Source: JAZNLR01 sp045579195 (GTDB lineage: Bacteria; Bacillota; Clostridia; Christensenellales; CAMQZB01). From it: 15,948 bases of DNA. How positions within the stretch are numbered: position 1 is the stretch's first letter; each line of letters starts with the position of its first letter. The notes below the pieces were generated by a model. The model saw only the letters and a list, made by a program, of their open reading frames with translations, was not told the DNA's origin and ran no database searches. The translations under genes were made by a program, and so were the position numbers. Shown here in pieces: positions 7,584 through 14,009 of this stretch. The stretch is taken from the NCBI GenBank assembly GCA_045579195.1, contig JAZNLR010000063.1, forward strand, positions 1 to 15,948, read 5' to 3'.

Positions 7584-9286
7584 TTTGCACCTCCTTTCTG
7601 CTCCAAAACAGCCAAGAGAAGCTCTTTCACCCAACGCACCTGACGGTCGGACGACACTTTCACGCGCATCGGATAATTCGCATAGACCTTCGATTCGGAC
7701 AAATCCTTGAAGATATATTTCGTGTTTTCAAATTTCTTCGGTTCAAGTCCGATATGCGCATTCAACGTCTTTCCGCGAATGGTGAGCTTGCAGACACAAA
7801 CCGATCCACGCTTATAGGTCTCTCCCTTTTTGCCGCGGATGACTCTTATTTTTTCAAACGAATTGAGGAACGTCGTGATCTCTTTATAACGCGCCTTCAA
7901 GGTTTCGTTTGCAGTTCTCAACTTATATTGGAAGGATTTTGCCTTTTTAAACGATCCGAACAAATCCTTCAAATTCGTGATCGGTTCTTTTGCAACGGCA
8001 AAGCCGTTTTTGTCTGCAAGCGTTAAGATAAGTTCTTTTGCCCACGCGATCTGTCGCTTTGAAGTGAGTTTTAAGCGCATCGGATAATTTGCGTACGCTT
8101 TCGATTCAGAAACGTCCTCAAAGCGGTACTTCGTGTTTTCAAACTCCTGCGGAGAAAGCGCAAGGAATACATTGAGCGTCTTTCCGCGAATGGTCAGCTT
8201 GCAAACCGCCTTGTTCTTGCAGCGATAAGTTTCTCCTTTGAATCCACGAATTGCGCGAATCTTGTCAATGCGGCAAAGCGTCAAAACGACTTCGTCATAG
8301 GCAAACGAAGCAAGCTCTCCGCTCTGTGAGAGTTTTTCTTCGAAGGACTTGGGTTTTCCAAACGATGCAAACGGCGATTCTTTGGAAACGGCAAGCAAAA
8401 CATTTGCTTCAACCGCCGTCACGGCCTGCTCATCAATGGCGCTTTCAAAAGCAACTTCCTCAGCTGGGCTTGCGTTATCTACGGGAGGAACATCCCCCTC
8501 CTCGTTGATCACGCCGATCTCAACCAATCTTGCAACCTTTTTCTTCTCGATCTTCTTTTCTGCAAACGGAACAGCAAACGTCGCAAAAATGACAATGAGC
8601 ATACAGAGATATCCTGCGGGCGACTGAATGAAAGAAACGAACGTTCCGATGTACGGAATGCGCTCTCCGCGATAAATTCCGCGCATCTGTTCATACTTTA
8701 CGGGGAATTTATCGGGAAGCTCATTTGCATCGCCGTGCAAGAGGAAGTGAATCTCATCGGGATGCTCTTCGTTGGGAAGCTCGATTCCGACGATTCGATG
8801 CACAAGAAGATATCCGTCGATCTCATAAAGAACGATATCTTTGACTTTCAAATCCTCAACTTTGGGAAGCTCGTGGACCACGATGAGGTCAAACGCCTGA
8901 ATGTGGTCCTCAACTTCGCCTTCTTTGAGATACTTGTTGTACTCATTGACGTACGACATAGAGCCGGTCTGAACGACTTTGAGCGTGGGAATCTTTCCAA
9001 TGACGGTGTTTTCGCGCACGGTAATCACAACGCCAAAGGTAAACAGCGCAAAGAAAATCAACGTAAAAAAGACAAGAGCGATCTTATCCATGATCTTGGC
9101 GATCAAAGATTGCTTTCTTGCCTGTTGCTTTTCATATTCAATTTTAAGCTTCTCATCCTCCGCGCCCAAAGCGATGAATCTGCAGTTCACTTTTACCACG
9201 TAAATGGTCATCGCAGTGAAAATGACCGTCAGGATCGCAATGACGAAGAAACATAAGAAGAATTGATATGCGCTAAAATTCTGCAT
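7580..9286 (-). CDS. sipW: SipW-type signal peptidase I with duplicated C-terminal domain
   Basis: Membrane serine protease of the SipW/ER type, which uses a Ser-His pair instead of Ser-Lys. In the 568-residue protein TM1 spans about 8-31, TM2 69-91 and TM3 226-243. The catalytic domain lies between TM2 and TM3, with S109 in QTGSM, H163 in LLVHRIVG and D186 in the LLHGDAN box. Charge distribution puts the catalytic part outside and both the 32-68 loop and the tail inside. After TM3 come a Lys-rich stretch (244-250), an acidic Ala/Glu-rich linker (about 262-295) and two copies of a roughly 120-residue domain (309-430, 446-567). Usual SipW proteins are near 190 residues, so the tail is a large addition. 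The start at 9286 has only a weak GAG-type site. It is flanked by two genes with SipW-like signal peptides, and its stop overlaps the next gene by four bases. Confidence 0.88.
   Translation of the reverse strand: MQNFSAYQFFLCFFVIAILTVIFTAMTIYVVKVNCRFIALGAEDEKLKIEYEKQQARKQSLIAKIMDKIALVFFTLIFFALFTFGVVITVRENTVIGKIPTLKVVQTGSMSYVNEYNKYLKEGEVEDHIQAFDLIVVHELPKVEDLKVKDIVLYEIDGYLLVHRIVGIELPNEEHPDEIHFLLHGDANELPDKFPVKYEQMRGIYRGERIPYIGTFVSFIQSPAGYLCMLIVIFATFAVPFAEKKIEKKKVARLVEIGVINEEGDVPPVDNASPAEEVAFESAIDEQAVTAVEANVLLAVSKESPFASFGKPKSFEEKLSQSGELASFAYDEVVLTLCRIDKIRAIRGFKGETYRCKNKAVCKLTIRGKTLNVFLALSPQEFENTKYRFEDVSESKAYANYPMRLKLTSKRQIAWAKELILTLADKNGFAVAKEPITNLKDLFGSFKKAKSFQYKLRTANETLKARYKEITTFLNSFEKIRVIRGKKGETYKRGSVCVCKLTIRGKTLNAHIGLEPKKFENTKYIFKDLSESKVYANYPMRVKVSSDRQVRWVKELLLAVLEQKGGAK
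7586..7951 (-). repeat. Second copy of the duplicated peptidase tail domain
   Basis: Residues 446-567 of the peptidase. Landmarks are KSFQYKL, IRVIRGKKGETYK, CKLTIRGKTLNA, FENTKYIFKDLSESK, YANYPMRVKV and WVKELL. DNA of the core (7766-7783) is identical over 18 bases to the first copy (8177-8194). Similar RGKTL...TKY...KELI domains occur, from memory, in uncharacterised Bacillota proteins; I cannot name a family. Confidence 0.9.
7997..8362 (-). repeat. First copy of the duplicated peptidase tail domain
   Basis: Residues 309-430 of the peptidase, collinear with the second copy. Landmarks are KSFEEKL, IRAIRGFKGETYR, CKLTIRGKTLNV, FENTKYRFEDVSESK, YANYPMRLKL and WAKELI. The two copies match along their whole length at both protein and DNA level, which points to a tandem duplication. 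Confidence 0.9.
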
Positions 9287-9331
9287 CTTTTTTTCTCGTG
9301 TTTTTGGTCATCCTGCGTTCGTCGACGCAAA

Positions 9332-9395
9332 AAAAAGCTACGTCCCACGCGCGAAAAACGCGTGGGACTTATCAAATCAAAGTATTAAGCTTTTT
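9332..9395 (-). terminator. Hairpin between exported-protein gene and peptidase gene
   Basis: An inner 10-bp GC-rich stem (9342-9351 with 9359-9368, 7-base loop) is followed on the minus strand, five bases later, by eight T residues. An outer 8-bp pairing (9332-9339 with 9388-9395) can enclose it and would occupy part of the T run. No promoter is visible between this element and the peptidase start at 9286. It is therefore probably a partial terminator or RNA-stabilising element that lowers peptidase expression relative to the upstream exported protein. Confidence 0.7.
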
Positions 9396-9411
9396 GCTCA
9401 AAGGCGAGCGA

Positions 9412-10104
9412 TTAGGAAAGAGGAACGGTGGTTGCAGTGACAAGCAAGTTCACGAAGGTGTCGCCCAAAGCGGTCTTAAACGCCTCGTACTTCTCGATCG
9501 AGTCGAGATTAAAGTCCTTCGTCAACTGAACGAGCTTTTCTTCCGTATTGATCATGGTCAACTGTACAGTGAAAACTCCGTCAACAGGCTCGCCCCACTT
9601 CAACTCGTTTGCACCGAGTTCCGTCGAATAGTTCTTCGGATGAATCGTGATCACCTGCGTCTTGTCGTACGGAACGTCAAAGATCGCGATGTTGTCGGCA
9701 TTGGGCGTGGAAGGATCGTCGTACACGTGATCGGTGACAAATCCAAGATAGACGTACGTCGTCTTGCCGTTTGTCTTGATCTCTTCGCTTGCACCTGCCT
9801 TCGGCGTGAAGGTCAACAAAATCTCAGGGTAAGATCCGGCGGAATACTCAAATTTCATCTTAACGTTGTAATTCGAGTTTACAAGGTTCTCATCGTGGCT
9901 GGTCTGATCCATCGAAATTCTCGTGATGTTGGACGAAATCGCAAAATCACCGATGTTACCAGACTGCGTTGCAGACTCGAGGTAAATCGCTCTGCTGTGT
10001 TCAGACGTCGCATTGCCCTGTGCGCCCGGATAAATGAACGCTGCATACGCGCCGCCGATGGTTGCGATCAAGAAAATTGCAACGAGCAAACTTAATCTTT
10101 TCAT
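9412..10104 (-). CDS. Exported protein with SipW/TasA-like signal peptide (first of module)
   Basis: The 230-residue product begins MKRLSLLVAIF, has a hydrophobic core (4-16), and ends its signal peptide with GGAYA-AF (17-23), with predicted cleavage between A21 and A22. TasA of Bacillus subtilis has GGTWA-AF at the same place. The mature protein has no cysteine, is polar with many Thr, Asn and Asp, and contains alternating hydrophobic strands such as EILLTFTP, TTYVYLGFV and GVFTVQLTM, which suggests a beta-sandwich. The ATG at 10104 has AAGGAG 6 bases upstream; an in-frame extension to 10218 would run through the promoter and is rejected. It has its own strong promoter and heads the three-gene module with the peptidase. 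A role as an abundant extracellular fibre or matrix subunit is inference from signal type and context. Confidence 0.8.
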   Translation of the reverse strand: MKRLSLLVAIFLIATIGGAYAAFIYPGAQGNATSEHSRAIYLESATQSGNIGDFAISSNITRISMDQTSHDENLVNSNYNVKMKFEYSAGSYPEILLTFTPKAGASEEIKTNGKTTYVYLGFVTDHVYDDPSTPNADNIAIFDVPYDKTQVITIHPKNYSTELGANELKWGEPVDGVFTVQLTMINTEEKLVQLTKDFNLDSIEKYEAFKTALGDTFVNLLVTATTVPLS

Positions 10105-10116
10105 ACTTTTCTCCTT

Positions 10117-10132
10117 AAAATCAATTGATTTT
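10117..10132. promoter_or_regulatory. Perfect 16-bp palindrome beside the ribosome site
   Basis: AAAATCAATTGATTTT is its own reverse complement and touches the AAGGAG site (10111-10116) of the exported-protein gene. It could be an operator for a dimeric regulator or an RNA hairpin that controls access to the ribosome site. Confidence 0.5.
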
Positions 10133-10136
10133 CTCC

Positions 10137-10176
10137 CATCAAACACTTTCGCGTGCGCGCGAACATGTCTTTGATG
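10137..10176 (-). promoter_or_regulatory. Leader hairpin of the exported-protein transcript
   Basis: In the leader RNA, CATCAAA pairs with TTTGATG (7 bp) and TTCGCG with CGCGAA (6 bp), with a 6/4-base internal loop and a CGCA apical loop. It begins about 3 bases after the predicted transcript start, so it may protect the 5' end of the message or act as a control element. Confidence 0.55.
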
Positions 10177-10185
10177 AGTATCCTT

Positions 10186-10214
10186 ATTATACTCTTGCCC
10201 ACCCCCTCCGTCAA
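10186..10214 (-). promoter_or_regulatory. Sigma-A promoter of the export module
   Basis: On the minus strand TTGACG (10214-10209) and a perfect TATAAT (10191-10186) are separated by 17 bases. The predicted start near 10179 gives a leader of about 75 bases before the first exported-protein gene. Confidence 0.85.
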
Positions 10215-10250
10215 GCAATTTCCCCCTTTTTTTACTTTTTGATAAAAAAA

Positions 10251-10271
10251 GGCGCGGTTTTATCCCGCGCC
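10251..10271 (-). terminator. Intrinsic terminator after the ABC permease gene
   Basis: GGCGCGG (10251-10257) pairs with CCGCGCC (10265-10271) around a 7-base loop; on the minus strand the stem is followed by seven T residues (10250-10244). It ends the ABC transporter transcript 17 bases after the permease stop. Confidence 0.9.
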
Positions 10272-10287
10272 ATCCGCTTTTTTCTTG

Positions 10288-11949
10288 TTACGGCTCAACC
10301 TTTTCAAACAAAAACGCCGCCTTTTTCTCAAGCTTTCTGCTCGCAAGGTAAGCAAACAAGATTGCTCCGGCGTACATCAAAACCCACAAAAGCAGATCAA
10401 ACACCCAAAGGAATTGCGTTCCTTCCAACATCATATTCTTCACCATCATCACGACCATCAACGCGATTCCGATTCCCATCGCGGAGAACATCGAAACGAG
10501 GCTCGCGTGGTTGTTCTTTAAGCCGTGCGCAAGCGTATCCCAATGCAAAGACGGCTTGTCAAGATCAAGGCGCACCTGAAGGCGCGTATAGCCATATCCC
10601 ATGATGAAGACGAAGCCCGAAACGAGAGCTGCATCCAAAACGGAGAGCTGCATCTGCCAAATCAAAAACGGCAACGTGACGACGATCGCAATCGAATAGA
10701 AAAGCGTTCCGACGTTCGCCTTTGCCTCCACGATCTCCTCGTACGGCACGGGAAAGGTCTTCAAAAGCACGAAGGACTCCCCTTCTCGGGTAAAGGCGGA
10801 AAGCGCGGCATAGTTCATTCCCGCAATAAACATCAAGAGGAAGAAGATGGAAAGCGGCGCGCCGATCATCTTGCTCATCTCGGCCATTTCCGCCGCCGTC
10901 ATTCCCTCCGCTTCCATTGTTGTCGTCATTTGCATAAAGAAGGTCATCAGCGGCGCCATCACAACGGGCATAATGCAGTAAAACGCGAGGTTGGGCGTTC
11001 GCATAATGCTCTTGAGTTCGCGGAAAAAGAGTGCCTTTTTCAAACCCGTCTCCGTAAACGTGCGCGCCTTCATCTTTTCCTCGCCACCCTCCATCTGAAT
11101 GGAGAGCCCTTTCTTATATCCCAAGGAAGCAAGAAGAACTGCAAGCGACCCGGCCAAAGCGTACGTCACAAGAACGGTGAGCAATCCGCTCAATGCGCGA
11201 TCGCCCAAAAGGAGAACGTCACCCAAAGCGGCGTTGAAGAACATCGCATTTGCAAGCTTTTCAAAGACGAGCAAAAGTTCATCCGAGATCTCGATCTCCC
11301 CTTGTGACGGATCAAAGGATTGCGCGTTTCCCACGAAAGACATATAAAAATAGAAGAACGCGGCGAACGCAACCACCATCAGCGCAACCGTGAGCGTGGT
11401 CTTTCCCTTCAAAAATCCGATGAAGTACATCACCGGAATGATGAGCGCAGAAGAGAGCAACAGGGGCAACAGCGGAACGAGAAGGACGGCAAGCGGCAAG
11501 AGCAGGAAGTAAAAAACGCTTCCGGATGTGACGATGCCGAACACGATGCCGCCAAGAAGCGCAATCGAGCCTGCAAACAGAAGCTCGTTGACGTAAACAT
11601 ACAGCAGCTTTGCGACGAAGACCGTGTGTGCGCGAACGGGCAAGGTCATCAAAAACTCGCTGTCCTTTGAGAAAAACAGCGTGCTCACCAGCATCAGCGT
11701 TCCGAAAATGAACGCAATGCCCTGCGCCAATGTGAAGATCATCGCGAAGTACGAGCGGTCCATTCCGTTCCCGTGCAGCGTTTTTGCCGCCATCCAGAAT
11801 GCAGCGGTGAACATCGGGATAAAGATGATGCCGAGGATGATGAACGCGGCGATCATTCCGATCTTTGCACTCTTTGAGTACCGATTGGAAGAATCAACGC
11901 GGAATCCTTGACGGAATTGCGCTTTGACAAGGGAGAAAACTGCGGTCAT
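10288..11949 (-). CDS. ABC-2-like exporter permease
   Basis: Integral membrane subunit of an ABC exporter, encoded directly after its ATPase (TAA of one touches ATG of the other). The 553-residue protein has roughly a dozen hydrophobic segments, starting at about 31-53 and 67-93, with a cytoplasmic-looking motif FFSKDSEFLMTLPV after the second. This motif and the length are typical of large Bacillota ABC-2-type permeases, which are longer than the usual 250-400-residue ABC-2 subunits. A soluble, Lys/Glu-rich middle section (QMEGGEEKMKARTF) divides two membrane halves, as if two permease units were joined. The start has AAGGAGG 8 bases upstream. The substrate cannot be told from sequence; there is no linked resistance, lantibiotic or two-component gene. 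Confidence 0.85.
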   Translation of the reverse strand: MTAVFSLVKAQFRQGFRVDSSNRYSKSAKIGMIAAFIILGIIFIPMFTAAFWMAAKTLHGNGMDRSYFAMIFTLAQGIAFIFGTLMLVSTLFFSKDSEFLMTLPVRAHTVFVAKLLYVYVNELLFAGSIALLGGIVFGIVTSGSVFYFLLLPLAVLLVPLLPLLLSSALIIPVMYFIGFLKGKTTLTVALMVVAFAAFFYFYMSFVGNAQSFDPSQGEIEISDELLLVFEKLANAMFFNAALGDVLLLGDRALSGLLTVLVTYALAGSLAVLLASLGYKKGLSIQMEGGEEKMKARTFTETGLKKALFFRELKSIMRTPNLAFYCIMPVVMAPLMTFFMQMTTTMEAEGMTAAEMAEMSKMIGAPLSIFFLLMFIAGMNYAALSAFTREGESFVLLKTFPVPYEEIVEAKANVGTLFYSIAIVVTLPFLIWQMQLSVLDAALVSGFVFIMGYGYTRLQVRLDLDKPSLHWDTLAHGLKNNHASLVSMFSAMGIGIALMVVMMVKNMMLEGTQFLWVFDLLLWVLMYAGAILFAYLASRKLEKKAAFLFEKVEP

Positions 11950-12681
11950 TTACGCATCCTCCTTGTCGGCAGTGACTTGCAGGAAGTACTCTTCAAGGTT
12001 CTCCCCGCCCTTTTCACGAAGCTCTTCCACCGTTCCGACCTCAATGATGCGACCGTCTTTGATGATTCCGACGCGATCACAAAGCTTTTCGACCACCTCG
12101 AGAACGTGAGAGGAGAAGAAGACCGTGTTTCCCTTTGCGGCGTGTTCCTTCATCGCCTCTTTCAATTCGAAGGCAGACTGAGGATCAAGGCCGGTCATGG
12201 GCTCATCCAAGACCCAGAGCTTCGGCTCGTGAATGAGTGCACCGATGACGACGATCTTCTGCTTCATTCCGTGGGAGTACGACTTGATCTGGCGGTTGAC
12301 CGCATCTTCCAGGTTGAACGCCTTCAAGAAACGGTCTGCGCGCTCTTTTCTCGCTTCCAGCGAAACGCCGTAAAGATCGGCCATAAAGTTTAAGTACTCC
12401 ATGCCCGTGAGCTTATCGTATGCCGTGTGGTTATCGGGGACGAAACCGATCTCTCGCTTTGCAGCAAGTGGAGCTTTTTGAATGTCATTGCCGGCGATCT
12501 CGATCTGCCCCTCCTCGAAGCGCAGGATTCCCGTGAGCGCTTTGATGGTGGTGGTCTTTCCGGCCCCGTTTGGGCCGACAAAGCCAAAGATCTCTCCCGG
12601 GTGAAGCTCCAAACTCAAATTGTCAACCGCCTTTTTATTGCTTTTTGCATAAGTCTTTGTTAAATTTCGAATCGTTAACAT
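11950..12681 (-). CDS. ABC transporter ATP-binding protein
   Basis: Cytoplasmic ATPase that powers the adjacent permease. The 243-residue protein has Walker A GPNGAGKTT (about 37-45), a Q-loop region, the signature SHGMKQK (a variant of LSGGQ), Walker B LWVLDEPMTGLD, and the switch histidine in FFSSHVLEVVEKLCDRV. The sequence pattern MLTIRNLTKTYAKSN...GEIFGFVGPNG belongs to the CcmA/NatA-type group of export ATPases that serve ABC-2 permeases. The ATG at 12681 has AAAGGAG upstream with about 8 bases spacing. It is the first gene of the two-gene exporter operon and runs divergently from the methyltransferase gene. Confidence 0.95.
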   Translation of the reverse strand: MLTIRNLTKTYAKSNKKAVDNLSLELHPGEIFGFVGPNGAGKTTTIKALTGILRFEEGQIEIAGNDIQKAPLAAKREIGFVPDNHTAYDKLTGMEYLNFMADLYGVSLEARKERADRFLKAFNLEDAVNRQIKSYSHGMKQKIVVIGALIHEPKLWVLDEPMTGLDPQSAFELKEAMKEHAAKGNTVFFSSHVLEVVEKLCDRVGIIKDGRIIEVGTVEELREKGGENLEEYFLQVTADKEDA

Positions 12682-12711
12682 ACGACGTTCTCCTTTCTAA
12701 TTCGTACTCTC

Positions 12712-12739
12712 ATTTTACCATACACCACCGCAAAAACAA
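12712..12739 (-). promoter_or_regulatory. Probable promoter of the ABC exporter operon
   Basis: On the minus strand TTGTTT (12739-12734) and TAAAAT (12717-12712) are 16 bases apart; a TG-type extension precedes the -10 box. This is a moderate match to a sigma-A promoter about 30 bases before the ATPase start. Confidence 0.5.
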
Positions 12740-12770
12740 AGCATTTTTGTTTGATTGCCACCTGTTTGTT

Positions 12771-12799
12771 TTACAACTCAACTGCTAGTATGTTATAAT
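12771..12799 (+). promoter_or_regulatory. Sigma-A promoter of the methyltransferase gene
   Basis: TTACAA (12771-12776) and a perfect TATAAT (12794-12799) are separated by 17 bases, about 27 bases before the start codon. No riboswitch-like leader fits in this short gap. Confidence 0.75.
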
Positions 12800-12825
12800 A
12801 AAGAAAAAAGTGTCCGGAGGGGGTT

Positions 12826-13971
12826 ATGAAATCCTTGTTCGACAACACAACTGCCGTTTTTGACGGTGCATTCGGAACGATGCTCATGCAAAAAGGGCTC
12901 GATGGACTTCCCGAGGGATATAACCTCACCAACCCGAGCGCAGTTGCTTCCATCCACCGTGCGTACGCCGAAGCAGGCGCGACGCACATTGAGGCAAACA
13001 CCTTTGGCGCAAACGCCTTAAAGCTCGCAAAGCACGGCCTTTCCAACCGTGCAAAAGAAATTGCAAAAACCGGCATTCTCATCGCACGGGATGCCGCACC
13101 AAATGCCAAAATCGTTGCCACCGTCGGTTCTTGCGGCGTTTTACCCAAGCCCCTCGGGGAAGGCGATTTTGAGGCGTTTGAGCGCATTTTTTCCCTGCAA
13201 CTTGAGGGCATTGCAGAAGGTTCACCCGACGGAATTCTCCTTGAGACCTTTTCTTCATTTTACGAACTGAAATGTGCCCTTCTTCTCGCAAAGAAGATTG
13301 CGCCTGAGCTTCCCGTCATCGCATCCCTTTGCTTTACCAACGGGCGAACGCTGATGGGTGCACCGTCGGAAGTTGCAATCCAAAATCTCTGCGCGTTGCC
13401 GACGTTTGCCGTCGCTTCCAACTGCGCCGGCGGAACGAAGGAATTCCTTCCTCTTTCCAAGACGTTCGCACGCGTTTCAAGCAAGCCCTTCCTTCTGATG
13501 CCGAATGCAGGAATGCCCGTTCGTGTCAACGGCGAAGTGACGTATCCTGAAAGTCCGCAGGATTTTGTTCGAGGCTTTGAAGAGATCTTCGCCTCCAACC
13601 CTGCCGCTGTCGGCGGCTGTTGCGGAACGACACCTGAACACATCCGCCTTCTTTCCGCAATCGCAAAGAACAACGTTCCCAAAGCACCCGAACCGCAACA
13701 CGACTTTCTCTCCTCCGAAAGAACTCTCTTCTTCGGAACGCCAACGGAGGCAACCATCACGAATTGTGACGTGGACGACTTGTTGGATGAAGCCGAAGAT
13801 TCTGCGGCGCTCAAAACGGACGTTTCTTCCCTTTCTGATGACGAGATCAAGGAGCTTCTCTTTGAATTCCAGGCAGCAAGTGCTTGTCCGCTCTGCTTCA
13901 TCGCGAAAGAATCACAAAGAGAGCTTGTGGACCGCTGTTACAACGGTATCACAAAAATTGAAATCCTTTAA
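12826..13971 (+). CDS. Homocysteine S-methyltransferase domain protein (MetH N-terminal-like)
   Basis: Zinc-dependent TIM barrel that passes a methyl group to homocysteine or a related thiol. Family motifs are FDGAFGTMLMQKG (12-24), IEANTFGAN (55-63), TVGSCG (99-104), the zinc ligands C200 in SNCAGG, and C265-C266 in VGGCCGTTPEHI. The barrel ends near residue 282. Canonical MetH continues with pterin, cobalamin and activation domains; here only about 100 further residues follow. They contain LLDEAED, a DDEIKELLFEF helix and CPLCFIAKESQ...YNG, which look like a worn-down piece of the MetH pterin barrel. The methyl donor therefore cannot be decided: folate/B12 supplied by another protein, or S-methylmethionine. 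The ATG follows GGAGG at 5 bases. It has its own promoter and terminator. Confidence 0.88.
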   Translation: MKSLFDNTTAVFDGAFGTMLMQKGLDGLPEGYNLTNPSAVASIHRAYAEAGATHIEANTFGANALKLAKHGLSNRAKEIAKTGILIARDAAPNAKIVATVGSCGVLPKPLGEGDFEAFERIFSLQLEGIAEGSPDGILLETFSSFYELKCALLLAKKIAPELPVIASLCFTNGRTLMGAPSEVAIQNLCALPTFAVASNCAGGTKEFLPLSKTFARVSSKPFLLMPNAGMPVRVNGEVTYPESPQDFVRGFEEIFASNPAAVGGCCGTTPEHIRLLSAIAKNNVPKAPEPQHDFLSSERTLFFGTPTEATITNCDVDDLLDEAEDSAALKTDVSSLSDDEIKELLFEFQAASACPLCFIAKESQRELVDRCYNGITKIEIL

Positions 13972-13980
13972 ACAAAAAAA

Positions 13981-14008
13981 ACACGGTGCTGTCTTCACAG
14001 TGCCGTGT
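13981..14008. terminator. Convergent terminator between methyltransferase gene and sigF
   Basis: Arms 13981-13992 and 13997-14008 form a 12-bp stem with a CTTC loop. In the plus-strand RNA all positions pair (two as G-U) and TTTT follows. In the minus-strand RNA the two central positions are mismatched, but a long U run follows. The hairpin starts 1 base after the sigF stop. Confidence 0.85.
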
Positions 14009-14009
14009 T

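Noticed and set aside
9298..10095. 265-codon plus-strand open frame opposite the first exported-protein gene
   Set aside because: No Shine-Dalgarno, Arg/Val-rich reverse reading. The minus-strand gene has promoter, ribosome site and signal peptide.
10525..11307. 260-codon plus-strand open frame opposite the ABC permease
   Set aside because: Extremely rich in His, Arg, Lys and Gln, as expected for the reverse of a hydrophobic membrane protein.
12734..12752. A/T-rich inverted repeat (AAACAAA/TTTGTTT) between the ABC and methyltransferase promoters
   Set aside because: Low-complexity A/T sequence; the symmetry is likely chance and it overlaps a promoter element.
13260..13901. 213-codon minus-strand open frame opposite the methyltransferase gene
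   Set aside because: Antisense to a gene with clear catalytic motifs; no ribosome site or family similarity.
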